From assembly GCF_004795735.1 (NCBI RefSeq), contig NZ_CP039247.1:806001-870000 (forward strand): 64,000 nucleotides of DNA. The letters are read 5' to 3'. Origin of the DNA: Corynebacterium endometrii (lineage in GTDB: Bacteria; Actinomycetota; Actinomycetes; Mycobacteriales; Mycobacteriaceae). Shown piece after piece: positions 14,920 through 25,830 of the stretch. The notes beneath the pieces were generated by a model. It searched no databases. It was not told the origin of the DNA and saw nothing but the letters and a program-made list of their open reading frames with translations. The translations under genes were made by a program, and so were the position numbers. Position 1 is the stretch's first letter; each line of letters opens with the position of its first letter.

Positions 14920-16752
14920 ATGACTGAGCATGTTGTAGTGAATGTTGCCTGGCCGTACGCGAACGGCCCACGCCACATCGGCCACGTTGCCGGCTTCGGC
15001 GTTCCTTCTGACGTTTTCGCCCGCTTCCAGCGAATGCGTGGCCGTAACGTGCTCATGGTGTCCGGAACTGATGAGCACGGCACCCCGCTTCTGGTTCAGG
15101 CCGATAAGGAAGGCGTCACCGTCCGCGAGCTGGCTGACCGCTACAACCGCCAGATTGTGACCGATCTGGCCGGCCTGGGCCTGACCTATGACCTGTTTAC
15201 CCGCACTACCACGCGTAACCACTACGCCGTGGTGCAGGAATTGTTCAAGGGCCTGTACGAAAACGGCTACATGATAAAAGAGACCCAGCAGGGAGCGGTG
15301 TCCCCATCTACCGGCCGCACCCTTCCTGACCGCTACATCGAGGGAACCTGCCCAATCTGCGGCGCTGACGGTGCTCGCGGCGATCAGTGCGACGATTGCG
15401 GTAACCAGTTGGATCCTATCGATCTCATCAACCCGGTCTCCAAGATTAACGGTGAGACTCCTAAGTTCATTGAAACTGAGCACTTTCTACTCGACCTGCC
15501 TTCGGTTGCCGAGGCGCTGGCGGAGTGGCTGAAAACCCGTGAGGATTGGCGCCCAAACGTGCTGAAGTTCTCCCAGAATCTGCTGGAAAATGTGCGTCCG
15601 CGCGCCATGACCCGTGACATCGACTGGGGCGTGCCCGTCCCAATCGAGGGGTGGGCGGACAATGACGCCAAGAAACTCTACGTGTGGTTCGATGCGGTGG
15701 TTGGTTACCTCTCCGCCTCCATTGAGTGGGCATACCGCTCCGGCAAGCCCGACGCCTGGAAGGAATTCTGGCAGGGCGGCAACGCCCGCCACTACTACTT
15801 CCAGGGCAAGGACAACATCACGTTCCACTCCCAGATCTGGCCGGGACAGTTGCTGGGTTACGCGGGCAAGGGCGCTAAGGGCGGCGAGCACCACCTTTAT
15901 GGTGAATTAGACTTGCCAACTGAGATTGTTTCCTCCGAATACCTGACCATGTCTGGCTCTAAGTTTTCCTCGTCCAAGGGCGTTGTCATCTACGTCAAGG
16001 ACTTCCTTGCGGAGTATGGCCCGGACGCGCTGCGTTACTTCATCGCGGTGGCGGGGCCTGAAAACAATGACACGGACTTTACCTGGGATGAGTTTGTCCG
16101 CCGTATCAACAACGAGCTGGCCAACGGCTGGGGCAACCTGGTCAACCGCACTGTTTCCATGGCACACAAGAACTTCGGTGAGGTGCCTACCCCGGGTGAG
16201 CTGCAAGAGGCAGACAAGAGGATTCTTGCCTTGGCGGAAGAAAGCTTCGAGAAGGTAGCGGCAAATCTGGAGCAGTCCAAGTTCAAAAATGCGATCGCCG
16301 CCGCTATGCATGTGGTGGGCGAGGCCAACGCCTACATCGCTGAGATGGAGCCGTGGAAGTTGGCCAAGGATGATTCCCAGCGTGAGCGCCTAGCCACCGT
16401 TTTGTGGACCGCGCTGCAGGTGGTTTCTGACTGCAACGTGATGCTCACCCCGTTCCTGCCGTTTACCGCGCAGAAGGTGCATGAGACCCTGGGGCGCACC
16501 GGGGTCTGGGCAGCGGAGCCGCAGATCGAAGAGGTCGTGGATGACATGCCGGTAGAGCTAATCGGCGTGGGCCTACCCGAAGAGGGCCACCCTTACCCAA
16601 TCATCACCGGTGATTACACCCAGCAGCAGGCGACCTGGTCCCGCGTGGACGTTGTCCCCGGCACTGCTTTGTCCAAGCCAAAGCCGCTGGTGCAAAAGCT
16701 CGACCCTGAGCTAGCCGAGACGGGCCCCGAATGGGCCCCGGTCCAGAAATAA
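14920..16752 (+). CDS. metG: Methionyl-tRNA synthetase
   Basis: 610 residues, a class I synthetase. The HIGH-type motif is in [13 protein letters not shown], and the KMSKS-type motif is [14 protein letters not shown] zinc knuckle with [18 protein letters not shown] lies at about residues 146-163, as in the two-zinc MetG form. A C-terminal anticodon-binding helical domain follows, without the dimerisation Trbp111-like domain of some bacteria. It charges initiator and elongator tRNA-Met. TAGGAAG precedes the ATG as a ribosome site. A strong terminator follows. Confidence 0.97.
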   Translation: MTEHVVVNVAWPYANGPRHIGHVAGFGVPSDVFARFQRMRGRNVLMVSGTDEHGTPLLVQADKEGVTVRELADRYNRQIVTDLAGLGLTYDLFTRTTTRNHYAVVQELFKGLYENGYMIKETQQGAVSPSTGRTLPDRYIEGTCPICGADGARGDQCDDCGNQLDPIDLINPVSKINGETPKFIETEHFLLDLPSVAEALAEWLKTREDWRPNVLKFSQNLLENVRPRAMTRDIDWGVPVPIEGWADNDAKKLYVWFDAVVGYLSASIEWAYRSGKPDAWKEFWQGGNARHYYFQGKDNITFHSQIWPGQLLGYAGKGAKGGEHHLYGELDLPTEIVSSEYLTMSGSKFSSSKGVVIYVKDFLAEYGPDALRYFIAVAGPENNDTDFTWDEFVRRINNELANGWGNLVNRTVSMAHKNFGEVPTPGELQEADKRILALAEESFEKVAANLEQSKFKNAIAAAMHVVGEANAYIAEMEPWKLAKDDSQRERLATVLWTALQVVSDCNVMLTPFLPFTAQKVHETLGRTGVWAAEPQIEEVVDDMPVELIGVGLPEEGHPYPIITGDYTQQQATWSRVDVVPGTALSKPKPLVQKLDPELAETGPEWAPVQK

Positions 16753-16834
16753 CTTAAGCCAAGCATAAGGCGGGCCGCTCAACCGCTTCGCGGGACCGGC
16801 CCTTGGCTGCGAGCGTGCGTTTGAGCATGTGATG

Positions 16835-16876
16835 GCGGACGGTAATTGCGAGTTGGGCATTACCGTCCGCTTCTTT
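16835..16876 (+). terminator. Intrinsic terminator of metG
   Basis: A perfect 12-bp stem (16835-16846 with 16859-16870) around a 12-nt loop, followed by TTCTTTATT. Confidence 0.85.
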
Positions 16877-16999
16877 ATTCCCCCGAAGTACCTAGCGCTA
16901 CCCTGCGCGGGGAAGGCATTTATCCCGTTGCCCCGGGGACCGTCGGCCCGCCGGATGGGCTGTTGGCCTGACCGCGCGGCCTAATAGTGGCGCGGCCGG

Positions 17000-17533
17000 C
17001 TACAGGGCGTGGCGCGGGAAGTCGCGCTGCAGGTGAACCAGGCCTAGGCGTTTTCCCTGCTTGGTGTGGATATTGGGCATGCGCCCGGTTTCCACGAAGT
17101 CGAACTTCTTGTGCAGGGCCAAGGAGGCGGCGTTCGTGTCCACGATGTAGGTGATCATGGTCTGGACGTAATCGTTGCCAGCTGCGTGATCAATAACGGC
17201 CTCCATGAGGAGGGAGCCCACGCCCTTGCCTTGCGCGTCGGGGGAGATGTAGATGGTGTCCTCCGCAGTGCCGTAGTAGATGGCCGGGGTGACAAATTGA
17301 AAATACGCGGCAAAACCTAGGATCTTGCCCTTATCACCGTCGGCATCGGCCTGCTCGGCTACGAACACCGGATAGCCGTCCTTGGCCAGTGAGTCCATCC
17401 ACTCAACGCGCTCTTGGGCATCCACCTCCCAAGTCACGAGGTTGGAATCCGGCTGGCCGGAGCCCCAGTTATAGATCTCCGCCATGGCGGGGGCGTCTGC
17501 GTGGGTGGCCGGGCGAATGATTACTTCTGGCAT
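17000..17533 (-). CDS. GNAT acetyltransferase, phosphinothricin-acetyltransferase-like
   Basis: 177 residues. The N-terminus IIRPATHADAPAMAEIYNWG and the acetyl-CoA motif ISPDAQGKGVGSLLMEAVID are typical of the PAT/Bar branch of GNAT enzymes. SLALHKKFDFVETG is the conserved C-terminal motif. Such enzymes acetylate small amines, including methionine sulfone, sulfoximine or phosphinothricin. The actual substrate is unknown. It is clearly related to the next minus-strand gene (17709-18203), which aligns over its whole length, so the two look like an old tandem duplication. An AGGA sequence just before the ATG may serve as ribosome site. Confidence 0.8.
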   Translation of the reverse strand: MPEVIIRPATHADAPAMAEIYNWGSGQPDSNLVTWEVDAQERVEWMDSLAKDGYPVFVAEQADADGDKGKILGFAAYFQFVTPAIYYGTAEDTIYISPDAQGKGVGSLLMEAVIDHAAGNDYVQTMITYIVDTNAASLALHKKFDFVETGRMPNIHTKQGKRLGLVHLQRDFPRHAL

Positions 17534-17708
17534 GGGAGTGTCCTAACCGGTGGTGGGCTGCATGAGAATTACATCATGCCATGGGGCGGATCTGTGGCCA
17601 ATCTGACATGCCGTCACCGTTGCCTCGACCCGCGCGTTCGCGCGAGCAAACAGCCAGATACCATGCCGCGGCGTGGCTGCTGGGGACCGTGGAATACTAC
17701 GGGGAGAG

Positions 17709-18203
17709 CTAGCAGGCAAGCTGAAGGTAGGCCAGGTTGACCCACTCGCCGAACTTCCGGCTGACCTCTTGAAGCACACCCTTGAGTTCAAACCCCAGCT
17801 TGTAATGGAGTCTGAGGGAAGGCTCGTTGTCATCTACAATCTTGGCCACCATGGTGTGGCAGCGCTCATCGCGCCGGGCCCGCTCGATGAGTTCTTTCAT
17901 CAACGCGTACCCCGCACCCTGGCCGTGGGCGTCGGGGGAGATGTACACCGTGTTTTCCATGCTGCCAATCCACACCACGGGATCTCCCAGCGGCTTGTAA
18001 TGGGCAAAGCCTAGGACTGTATCCGCATCATCTACCGCCACCAGCTGAGGGTAGCCGCCGCTATCGAGGCGATGGAAAAACCCCTCGCGCTCCTCGACGG
18101 TGGCCGTGTGGGCTCGGAAGATCGCGTTAGTCTCGGAAATCGCCCAATTAAGGATGTCCGTCATAGCGGGAACATCATCGATGGTTGCTTCGCGAATACG
18201 CAT
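17709..18203 (-). CDS. GNAT acetyltransferase, second PAT-like paralog
   Basis: 164 residues. It has the same layout as the neighbouring paralog: RIREATIDDVPAMTDILNWA at the start, the acetyl-CoA motif ISPDAHGQGAGYALMKELIE, and SLRLHYKLGFELKGVLQEV near the end. The substrate is not predictable. A much longer frame exists, but the ATG at 18203 is where the family homology begins, and TAATCT lies exactly 7 nt before it, so the transcript is probably leaderless. It is divergent from tatD with only 49 bp between the starts. Confidence 0.8.
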   Translation of the reverse strand: MRIREATIDDVPAMTDILNWAISETNAIFRAHTATVEEREGFFHRLDSGGYPQLVAVDDADTVLGFAHYKPLGDPVVWIGSMENTVYISPDAHGQGAGYALMKELIERARRDERCHTMVAKIVDDNEPSLRLHYKLGFELKGVLQEVSRKFGEWVNLAYLQLAC

Positions 18204-18252
18204 GGCGAACAGATTACTAGCAACAAACGCGTGGCTTTCTATAATGGCCACC
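18204..18252. promoter_or_regulatory. Divergent leaderless promoters of the acetyltransferase gene and tatD
   Basis: The minus-strand TAATCT (18211-18216) and plus-strand TATAAT (18240-18245, a perfect consensus -10) each lie 7 nt from their start codon. The two core promoters overlap in opposite directions within 49 bp and may compete. Confidence 0.65.
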
Positions 18253-19092
18253 ATGTCAAAGAAAAAGCCACGCCCCGTCCCCGTCCCAGCCGGAACCATC
18301 CCCAACCTGGTGGACGCGCACACGCATCTCGCCTCGTGCAAGGCCACCACGCAGGGGGATGTCACCGCATTGATGGAGCGGGCCGCGGCCGCTGGGGTTT
18401 CCAAACTTTGCACCGTGGGAGATGGCCTGGAGGAGGCCCAACAGGCGCTGGAGGCAGCGCACATGGATGAGCGCATCTACGCCGCGTGCGCCATCCACCC
18501 AACCCGCGCGCACGAGCTGGATGCGGCGGCCCGCGCCCGCTTGAGCGAGATGGCAGCGGACCCCCGCTGCGTGGCCATCGGTGAAACCGGTATTGATACG
18601 TATTGGATTAAGCACGAACCGGAGCGAACCGCACCCCTAGACGTACAGGAAGAGGCGCTGCGGTGGCACATCGATCTTGCGGTGGAGACGGGCAAGGCGC
18701 TGATGATTCACAACCGCGAGGGCGATGAGGAACTCATGCGCATCTTGGCGGACGCGCCGGTACCACGAGTGACGATGCTGCACTGCTTCTCATCCCCATT
18801 GGATGTGGCCAAGGAGGCGCTGGAGCGCGGATACGTTCTGTCTTTCGCGGGCAACGTGACCTTCAAGCGCAATGATGAACTGCGGCTAGCGGCGGGTTTG
18901 GCGCCGGCCGGCCAGCTGCTCATCGAGACCGATGCGCCGTACATGACGCCGGAACCTTTCCGCGGGGCGCGCAATGAACCCGCGCTTATCGGGCATACGG
19001 CGCAGTGTGTCGCGGAGGCCCGCGGCATGGCCGTCGAGGAACTCGCGCAGGAGGTCTCCGCCACCTTCGATAAGGTTTACGGGCTGAGCTAA
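18253..19092 (+). CDS. tatD: TatD-family metal-dependent hydrolase
   Basis: 279 residues of the amidohydrolase TIM-barrel superfamily. Metal ligands are visible in VDAHTHLA, GETGIDTYW, MIHNRE, LHCFSS and IETDAPYMTPEPFRG. Family members are 3'-5' exonucleases and D-aminoacyl-tRNA or DNA-repair nucleases acting in the cytoplasm. The order metG-tatD-rpf-ksgA-ispE matches M. tuberculosis Rv1007c-Rv1011. The ATG at 18253 is chosen from several upstream in-frame ATGs because a consensus TATAAT sits 7 nt before it. Confidence 0.92.
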   Translation: MSKKKPRPVPVPAGTIPNLVDAHTHLASCKATTQGDVTALMERAAAAGVSKLCTVGDGLEEAQQALEAAHMDERIYAACAIHPTRAHELDAAARARLSEMAADPRCVAIGETGIDTYWIKHEPERTAPLDVQEEALRWHIDLAVETGKALMIHNREGDEELMRILADAPVPRVTMLHCFSSPLDVAKEALERGYVLSFAGNVTFKRNDELRLAAGLAPAGQLLIETDAPYMTPEPFRGARNEPALIGHTAQCVAEARGMAVEELAQEVSATFDKVYGLS

Positions 19093-19348
19093 CCCCAGTG
19101 TGTTGATCCTCACAACGGGAGAACGCGCAGCTTGCGCGGTAAAAGCGTGGCCAGTGTGACGGGTGAGGGGCGTGTTGATGGGGATTCGCTGCGCCCCTCG
19201 CGCGGCGGTAACTGTTATCGTATTGTTACTAATTATTCGCCCATGCGTTACTATGCTGCGTTGAGGTCCTCCCGTACACGCGCGGCGTGGGCCACCATGA
19301 TGAAAAGTCCAAAACCTGGGCTCCACTTCAGATTCACGGAAGAGATGA

Positions 19349-20497
<1,149 letters not shown>

Positions 20498-20510
20498 GCC
20501 GCATCGACGT

Positions 20511-20562
20511 AAAAAGCCCCGCGCCGCATCACGAGTTTGTCCTCGTGCGGGCGCGGGGTTGT
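20511..20562 (+). terminator. Terminator between rpf2 and ksgA
   Basis: An imperfect GC-rich stem: GCCCCGCGCCGCATCACGAG pairs with the sequence ending GCGCGGGG around a TTTGTC loop. It is preceded by five A and followed by TTGTGA, so it could work in either direction. Confidence 0.7.
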
Positions 20563-20585
20563 GACGTTTCGTGCCGGTATTGAAC

Positions 20586-20598
20586 TAGATTGGAATCC
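20586..20598 (+). promoter_or_regulatory. Leaderless promoter of ksgA
   Basis: TAGATT at 20586-20591 lies 7 nt before the ATG at 20599, directly after the rpf2 terminator. Confidence 0.6.
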
Positions 20599-21477
20599 AT
20601 GACTGAATCCTCTGTGGCGCTCCTAGGGCCGGTTGAAATCCGCCAGCTTGCAGAAAAGCTGGAGGTGAACCCCACGAAGAAGTTGGGGCAAAACTTCCTG
20701 CATGACCCCAACACGATCCGCAAGATCGTGGCGGCCGCGGACCTAGACCGCCAAGACCGGGTGGTAGAGGTTGGCCCGGGGCTGGGCTCGCTAACCCTCG
20801 GCCTGCTTGAAGCGGTGGATCAGGTCACCGCGGTGGAAATCGATCCGCGCCTCGCCGCACAGCTCCCGCACACCGTCCGCGAACGCGCGCCCCGGCAGGC
20901 GGATAATCTGAAGCTCATCGAAAAGGACGCGTTGAAGGTCCTCCCTCAGGATCTGTTTCAGGAACAGGGTGGTCCCACCGCGCTGGTGGCTAACTTGCCC
21001 TATAACGTCTCAGTGCCGGTGCTCCTGCACTTGCTGGAGACTTTCCCCAGCATTCGCCGGGTGTTAGTCATGGTGCAGCTGGAGGTGGCGGAGCGCCTTG
21101 CCGCGAAACCCGGAACCAAAATATACGGTGTTCCCTCCGTCAAGGCGGCGTTTTACGGGCAGGTGCGCCAGGCCGGCAACATCGGCAAGAACGTGTTCTG
21201 GCCGGCTCCTAACATCGACTCAGGGCTGGTCCGCATCGATTGCTTTGATCCCGGCCAGGCTCCGTGGCCTATCAACGACGAGTCGCGCGCCAAGGTATGG
21301 CCGGTGGTGGATGCGGCCTTCGCCCAGCGCCGCAAGACCCTGCGCGCCGCGCTGTCCGGGCTTTATGGGTCCGGTGCCGCCGCTGAGGAGGCCCTCGTTG
21401 CCGCCGGTATTGACCCTAGGCAACGCGGTGAGAAAATCTCCGTTGCCGATTTCGTGCGCCTGAGCGGGGTGGAATAA
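20599..21477 (+). CDS. rsmA: 16S rRNA (adenine(1518)-N(6)/adenine(1519)-N(6))-dimethyltransferase
   Basis: 292 residues, also called KsgA. The SAM-binding motifs [16 protein letters not shown] and [17 protein letters not shown], and the catalytic [12 protein letters not shown], are intact. The C-terminal [15 protein letters not shown] helix region is also typical. It dimethylates two adjacent adenines near the 3' end of 16S rRNA during small-subunit assembly. A TTG three codons upstream could extend the frame, but the promoter geometry supports the ATG at 20599. The stop codon directly abuts the ispE start. Confidence 0.95.
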   Translation: MTESSVALLGPVEIRQLAEKLEVNPTKKLGQNFLHDPNTIRKIVAAADLDRQDRVVEVGPGLGSLTLGLLEAVDQVTAVEIDPRLAAQLPHTVRERAPRQADNLKLIEKDALKVLPQDLFQEQGGPTALVANLPYNVSVPVLLHLLETFPSIRRVLVMVQLEVAERLAAKPGTKIYGVPSVKAAFYGQVRQAGNIGKNVFWPAPNIDSGLVRIDCFDPGQAPWPINDESRAKVWPVVDAAFAQRRKTLRAALSGLYGSGAAAEEALVAAGIDPRQRGEKISVADFVRLSGVE

Positions 21478-22467
21478 ATGTCGGCGCCCATGAGCTTCGA
21501 CCCGCGCGTGTGGACCGCGCACGCCCACGCTAAGGTGAACCTGCATCTGGGCGTGGCCGAGCCGCGTGAGGATGGCTTCCACGAGCTGGCCACCGTCTTT
21601 CAGTCACTGAGCATCCATGACGTGGTGACGCTGGAGGAAGTGGGCGGCCCAACGGGGGCGTCGAGCAGCGCTAGCCGCGTGCTTTCCCTCGAGGTAGATG
21701 GCCCCTACGCCCTGGGTGTTCCAGCCGATTCATCTAACCTGGCCTGGCGCGCCGTGGACCTGGTGGCCAGCCGCCTGCGGGAAAAGTTCGGCCCGCGTGA
21801 TCTGCCTCAGGTAGCCCTCTACCTCACCAAGGGCATCCCGGCCGCCGGGGGAATGGCTGGGGGCTCCGCGGATTGTGCAGCCGCCCTGCGCCTGGCGGAT
21901 AGGTGCTTTAGCCAGTACTACACCATGGACACCTTGGGCGAGGATGAGCTAATGGGGCTGGCCGCGCAGCTTGGCTCCGATGTTCCCTTTACCCTGATGG
22001 GGGGAACGGCGCTGGGGACCGGCCGCGGTGAGCAGCTGACCCCCATGATCTCCCGCGGCAGCTACGCGTGGGCGTTTATCTCCTCCCACGAGGGGCTTTC
22101 CACCCCCGCAGTCTTCGCCAAACTCGATGAGCTGCGCGCCGCGGGACGGGGCGTTGGGCCAAGCATGGACACCACCGCGGTGGGCCAGGCGTTGATGAGC
22201 GGCAAGGCACAAAGGCTGGCCGGTGCCCTGGCCAACGATCTGCAAGCGGCGGCAGTATCCCTGCGCCCGGATCTGCGAAAGACGCTTAAGGCGGGTAAGG
22301 CTGCCGGTGCGCTGTGTGGAATCGTCTCCGGTTCCGGGCCCACGTGCGCTTTCCTGTGCGAGGATGAGGGCATCGCCGCGGACGTTGTCTCCCAAGTCAC
22401 CGTTGAAATACCAAAGACCCGCGGCTTTGTGGCCACGGGTCCGGCGGCTGGCGCGGTGCTTGTCTAA
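21478..22467 (+). CDS. ispE: 4-diphosphocytidyl-2-C-methyl-D-erythritol kinase
   Basis: 329 residues, a GHMP kinase. The first substrate motif is AHAKVNLHLGV, the ATP-binding loop is PAAGGMAGGSADCAAALR, and the third motif GIVSGSGPTCAFLCED is near the C-terminus. It phosphorylates CDP-ME in the non-mevalonate isoprenoid pathway, feeding menaquinone and polyprenyl-phosphate synthesis. Its ATG directly follows the ksgA stop (TAAATG), so translation is coupled. An insertion of about 15 residues (VGGPTGASSSASR) lies near residue 60. Confidence 0.95.
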   Translation: MSAPMSFDPRVWTAHAHAKVNLHLGVAEPREDGFHELATVFQSLSIHDVVTLEEVGGPTGASSSASRVLSLEVDGPYALGVPADSSNLAWRAVDLVASRLREKFGPRDLPQVALYLTKGIPAAGGMAGGSADCAAALRLADRCFSQYYTMDTLGEDELMGLAAQLGSDVPFTLMGGTALGTGRGEQLTPMISRGSYAWAFISSHEGLSTPAVFAKLDELRAAGRGVGPSMDTTAVGQALMSGKAQRLAGALANDLQAAAVSLRPDLRKTLKAGKAAGALCGIVSGSGPTCAFLCEDEGIAADVVSQVTVEIPKTRGFVATGPAAGAVLV

Positions 22468-22513
22468 CCAATCGCGGTTGGAATTCGCCGCACGGCCAAT
22501 GGTTTACTCCGGT

Positions 22514-23803
22514 TTACTCCACGGTCATTTCAACCGGGGTGACGTCCAGCTTGTGGCGGACGGGTTCGGCGTCGCTGAGTAGGTCGATGACCACCAGCTC
22601 TTTGTTTTCTGCGTCGGTGACGTAGGCGTAGCCGTTGTCAGATTTGAGGATAGGGCCGGGTAGCTGCCATTTTTCCTTCTCCTCCCACGGCTCGATCGCC
22701 TTGATCTTCTTAGTCACCTCGCCGGATTCCGGATCGATGACGTTGAGATTGCCGTCATAGGTCAGCACCAGGCCCTCGCCCTGCGGGCCGCGGGCCAGGG
22801 AGCGGAACCAGTAGGAAGAACCCAGTTCAATCTCCTTGGCCTCGCCGGTAGCCGAGTTGATGAATGCCACGGAGGTGGGGCGCTCAAACTCGGCGTCCTC
22901 CTCGGTTTTGTTATCGCCAAGGACCCACTCGGATTCCTCGGAGCCGGCCAGGTTGCCGGAGCGCTGGTAGCCGCCCTCACCCGCGTACGAGGAGACGTCT
23001 ACCTTGGTAAATTCCTTGCCGTCGAAAATGACCGGGCCGTCCTCGCAGCCGAATACCAGCCTGCCATCCGCGGCTGCGGCCTCACCGTGGACGTTTCGGC
23101 AGTCCGTGGTCTCTGCGAGGGTTTCGCCGGCTTCGTCGATGTGCCGGATGGTAAACCGTTCATCCTCGTTGCCCACGGTGTGGACCACGGAACCATCTGC
23201 AAATGGCACGGCCACGCCGTGGTGTGCCTCGCCGGTGTTGATGGTGCGGACGTTGGATGGCTCGCCGGTTTCGGCGGATTCGTAGATTTGGATGGTGCCA
23301 TCGCCATCGGAGAACAGCGCGGTCAGGCCGTCGTGGGTGACCACATGGCCGGCCTTGGGGGCATCAAACTCCACGTCCGTGGGTCGGGGGTCCGCGGTGT
23401 AGTAGTGCTCGTGGTCGCCGTGCGGTGTGGTAATCAGGCCCAGATCGTAGGCCTCGAATTTATCGCCGTTGATGACCATTGCGTGGCGACCATCGCCGGC
23501 GCCGGCCAGGCGCAAGAAGCCCTCCTTGGCGTCATCGCCTAGGACTTCGCCGGTCTTGGCGTCCAAAGTCAGCAGCCCGCCCTCCTCGTAGGCGATGAGG
23601 ACGCGGGCGGGTAGGGAGGCCACCTCAACTTCGCCGGCCTTTTCTTCGCCATGTTGGCCTTGCTCGGTGGATTCGGCGGGTGATGCGGTGGCCTCGGTGG
23701 AAGGGGTCTGGTCCCCGGGCTCTTCCGCCGCGGGCGAACACGCGGTGGCGAGGATTCCCGCCGCGCCGATAGTGACAATCGTTTTAATTAATTTCCTGGA
23801 CAT
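22514..23803 (-). CDS. aztD: Zinc metallochaperone-like lipoprotein (AztD family)
   Basis: 429 residues. A lipoprotein signal peptide ends in the lipobox LATACS. A low-complexity Thr/Glu/Pro linker follows, then a beta-propeller domain (about 65-425). Metal-binding-looking patches include PHGDHEHYY and EAHHGVAVPFADGSVVHT. The pattern CRNVHGEAAA ... FGCEDG resembles the AztD family, whose members pass zinc to an ABC importer in the periplasmic space. No importer gene is adjacent, so it may serve a system elsewhere. A 20-bp inverted repeat overlaps its promoter. A general beta-propeller lipoprotein is the fallback call. Confidence 0.7.
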   Translation of the reverse strand: MSRKLIKTIVTIGAAGILATACSPAAEEPGDQTPSTEATASPAESTEQGQHGEEKAGEVEVASLPARVLIAYEEGGLLTLDAKTGEVLGDDAKEGFLRLAGAGDGRHAMVINGDKFEAYDLGLITTPHGDHEHYYTADPRPTDVEFDAPKAGHVVTHDGLTALFSDGDGTIQIYESAETGEPSNVRTINTGEAHHGVAVPFADGSVVHTVGNEDERFTIRHIDEAGETLAETTDCRNVHGEAAAADGRLVFGCEDGPVIFDGKEFTKVDVSSYAGEGGYQRSGNLAGSEESEWVLGDNKTEEDAEFERPTSVAFINSATGEAKEIELGSSYWFRSLARGPQGEGLVLTYDGNLNVIDPESGEVTKKIKAIEPWEEKEKWQLPGPILKSDNGYAYVTDAENKELVVIDLLSDAEPVRHKLDVTPVEMTVE

Positions 23804-23811
23804 GGGAGGAG

Positions 23812-23836
23812 ACCTTAAATCTTTTGAAAAAGATTT
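23812..23836 (-). promoter_or_regulatory. Promoter with overlapping inverted repeat upstream of aztD
   Basis: On the minus strand TAAGGT (23812-23817) forms a -10 box 8 nt before the ATG. An imperfect palindrome (AAATCTTTT-G-AAAAAGATTT, 23817-23836) covers the spacer and part of the -35 area. A repressor bound there would block transcription. A zinc-responsive regulator is a natural guess, but I cannot match it to a known box. Confidence 0.45.
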
Positions 23837-23893
23837 GCAATACTGCGCTGGTGTGGGTGTCCCCGGCCCGCCCCGGCTAAGATTGGAGGGGTT

Positions 23894-25765
23894 ATGGCGA
23901 ATCTCATCAACCTGGAACAGGTATCTAAGTCTTTTGGGCTAAAGACCCTGCTGGACGGCGTGTCGCTCGGTGTGCAGACCGGGGACCGCATCGGCATCGT
24001 CGGGGTTAACGGCGGCGGTAAAACCACCCTGTTGGAGGTGCTGACCGGAATCGAACCGCCGGACGCCGGCCGCGTGTCCCACAACTCCGATCTCCGCATG
24101 GCCGTGGTAACCCAGCGCTTCGAGTTGGACGAGCAGCTCACCATTGGCCAAGTAGTGGTGGAGCCGCTAGGCCTTGAGGTATTCGAGTGGGCGTCGAACT
24201 CCAAGGTCCGCGACGTTCTCGCCGGTCTTGGCATCGTCGACCTGGGGCTTGAAACGCGGGTGGGTAACCTCTCCGGCGGCGAGCGCCGCCGAGTCAACCT
24301 CGCCGCGGCGCTGGTGCAGGATTTAGACCTTGTGGTCCTGGATGAGCCCACCAACCACCTCGACGTGGAGGGCGTCCAGTGGCTGGCAAGCCACCTGCTC
24401 GCCCGCAAGCTGGCCGTCATAGTAGTCACCCACGACCGCTGGTTCCTGGACACCGTGGCCACTGTGACCTGGGAAGTTCACGACGGGGTGGTGGACACCT
24501 ACGAGGGTGGTTATAACGATTGGACCTTCGCGCGAGCAGAGCGCGCCCGGCAGGCCGATGCCATGGAGCAGCGCCGCCAGAACTTAGCGCGCAAAGAGTT
24601 GGCCTGGTTGCGTCGCGGTGCGCCCGCGCGAACCTCGAAACCCCGCTACCGCATCGAGGCCGCCGAGGCGCTGATTTCAAACGTCCCCGAGCCGCGCAAC
24701 AAAGTGGAGCTCATGGCCTTTTCCAAGCAGCGGCAGGGCCGCGTGGTCATTGAGCTTGAGGATGCCACCATCACCTCGCCGGACGGGCGCACCCTCGTCG
24801 ACCGCCTCACCTGGCGCCTAGCACCGGGGGAGCGAATCGGGCTGGTAGGCGTTAACGGTTCCGGCAAGACCACCCTGCTGCGCGCCCTAGCCGGGGAGCA
24901 TCCGTTGGAGGCCGGCAAGCGTATCCAGGGACAGACCGTCCGGCTGGGCTGGCTGAAGCAGGAACTCGATGACCTGGATCCAACGCGGCGCCTGCTCGAT
25001 GCGGTGGAAGACGTGGCAAACTACGTTCGCCTGGGCAAGAAGGAACTTTCCGCGTCCCAGCTGTGCGAGCGCCTTGGGTTTTCGCCCAAGCGCCAGCGCA
25101 CCCCGGTGGGGGACCTCTCCGGCGGTGAGCGCCGCCGCTTGCAGCTAACTCGCGTGCTGATGGCCGAGCCTAACGTGCTGTTACTGGATGAGCCCACCAA
25201 TGACCTGGATATCGACACGCTGCAGGAGTTGGAATCCCTGCTGGATTCCTGGCCGGGAACCATGGTGGTCATCTCGCATGACCGTTACCTGATCGAGCGC
25301 ATCGCGGACAACACCCACGCGCTTTTCGGCGATGGCAAGCTCACCAACCTGCCCGGCGGCATCGATGAATACCTGCGCCGCCGCGCAGCGATGGATGCGG
25401 CGTTGCCCCAGGGCACGCTGGATCTGGGCGGAGCCTCCGCATCATCTTCCGACGCCGCCCCGTCCGCCGCCACCGTAGCGGACCCCGCGGGTCCATCCGC
25501 TACCCCGGCCAAGGCCCCGGCGAAGTCCAATGGCCTGAGCTCGCAGCAGGAGCGCGAAATCACAAAGAAAATGAACTCGGTGGAGCGCAAGATGGGCAAG
25601 CTCGATCCCCGGATAGAAAAGATTCATCAGGACATGGCCGCGGCGGCGGAAATCGTGGACACCGAGGCGCTGACGCGGCTCGATGGTGAATTAAAGGCCT
25701 TGCAGGCAGAACGCGAAGAATTAGAGATGGAGTGGCTCGAACTGGGTGAGCGATTGGAAGGCTGA
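23894..25765 (+). CDS. ABC-F family ATPase (Uup-like)
   Basis: 623 residues with two ABC domains and no membrane segment. First domain: Walker A GVNGGGKTTL near residue 38, signature LSGGERRRVNL, Walker B LVVLDEPTNHLD. Second domain: GVNGSGKTTL, LSGGERRRLQL and LLLDEPTNDLD. An Ala/Pro/Ser-rich linker leads to a C-terminal coiled coil (about 555-623, QQEREITKKMNSVERKMGKL) as in Uup. ABC-F proteins act on the ribosome or on branched DNA rather than as transporters. The coiled coil favours the Uup branch over antibiotic-resistance members. GGAGGGG precedes the ATG. Confidence 0.9.
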   Translation: MANLINLEQVSKSFGLKTLLDGVSLGVQTGDRIGIVGVNGGGKTTLLEVLTGIEPPDAGRVSHNSDLRMAVVTQRFELDEQLTIGQVVVEPLGLEVFEWASNSKVRDVLAGLGIVDLGLETRVGNLSGGERRRVNLAAALVQDLDLVVLDEPTNHLDVEGVQWLASHLLARKLAVIVVTHDRWFLDTVATVTWEVHDGVVDTYEGGYNDWTFARAERARQADAMEQRRQNLARKELAWLRRGAPARTSKPRYRIEAAEALISNVPEPRNKVELMAFSKQRQGRVVIELEDATITSPDGRTLVDRLTWRLAPGERIGLVGVNGSGKTTLLRALAGEHPLEAGKRIQGQTVRLGWLKQELDDLDPTRRLLDAVEDVANYVRLGKKELSASQLCERLGFSPKRQRTPVGDLSGGERRRLQLTRVLMAEPNVLLLDEPTNDLDIDTLQELESLLDSWPGTMVVISHDRYLIERIADNTHALFGDGKLTNLPGGIDEYLRRRAAMDAALPQGTLDLGGASASSSDAAPSAATVADPAGPSATPAKAPAKSNGLSSQQEREITKKMNSVERKMGKLDPRIEKIHQDMAAAAEIVDTEALTRLDGELKALQAEREELEMEWLELGERLEG

Positions 25766-25830
25766 TTCCGGCCATTAACCCGCCACGCTGGACTCATTAG
25801 CGGATGCAATCGCCGCCATAGTGTGGAATC

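Noticed and set aside
19093..19348. Possible cyclic-di-AMP (ydaO-type) riboswitch upstream of rpf2
   Set aside because: Such elements precede rpf genes in some actinobacteria. I looked for the conserved ydaO sequence blocks and pairing and did not find them; the leader is short and only a promoter-like TATGCT stands out.
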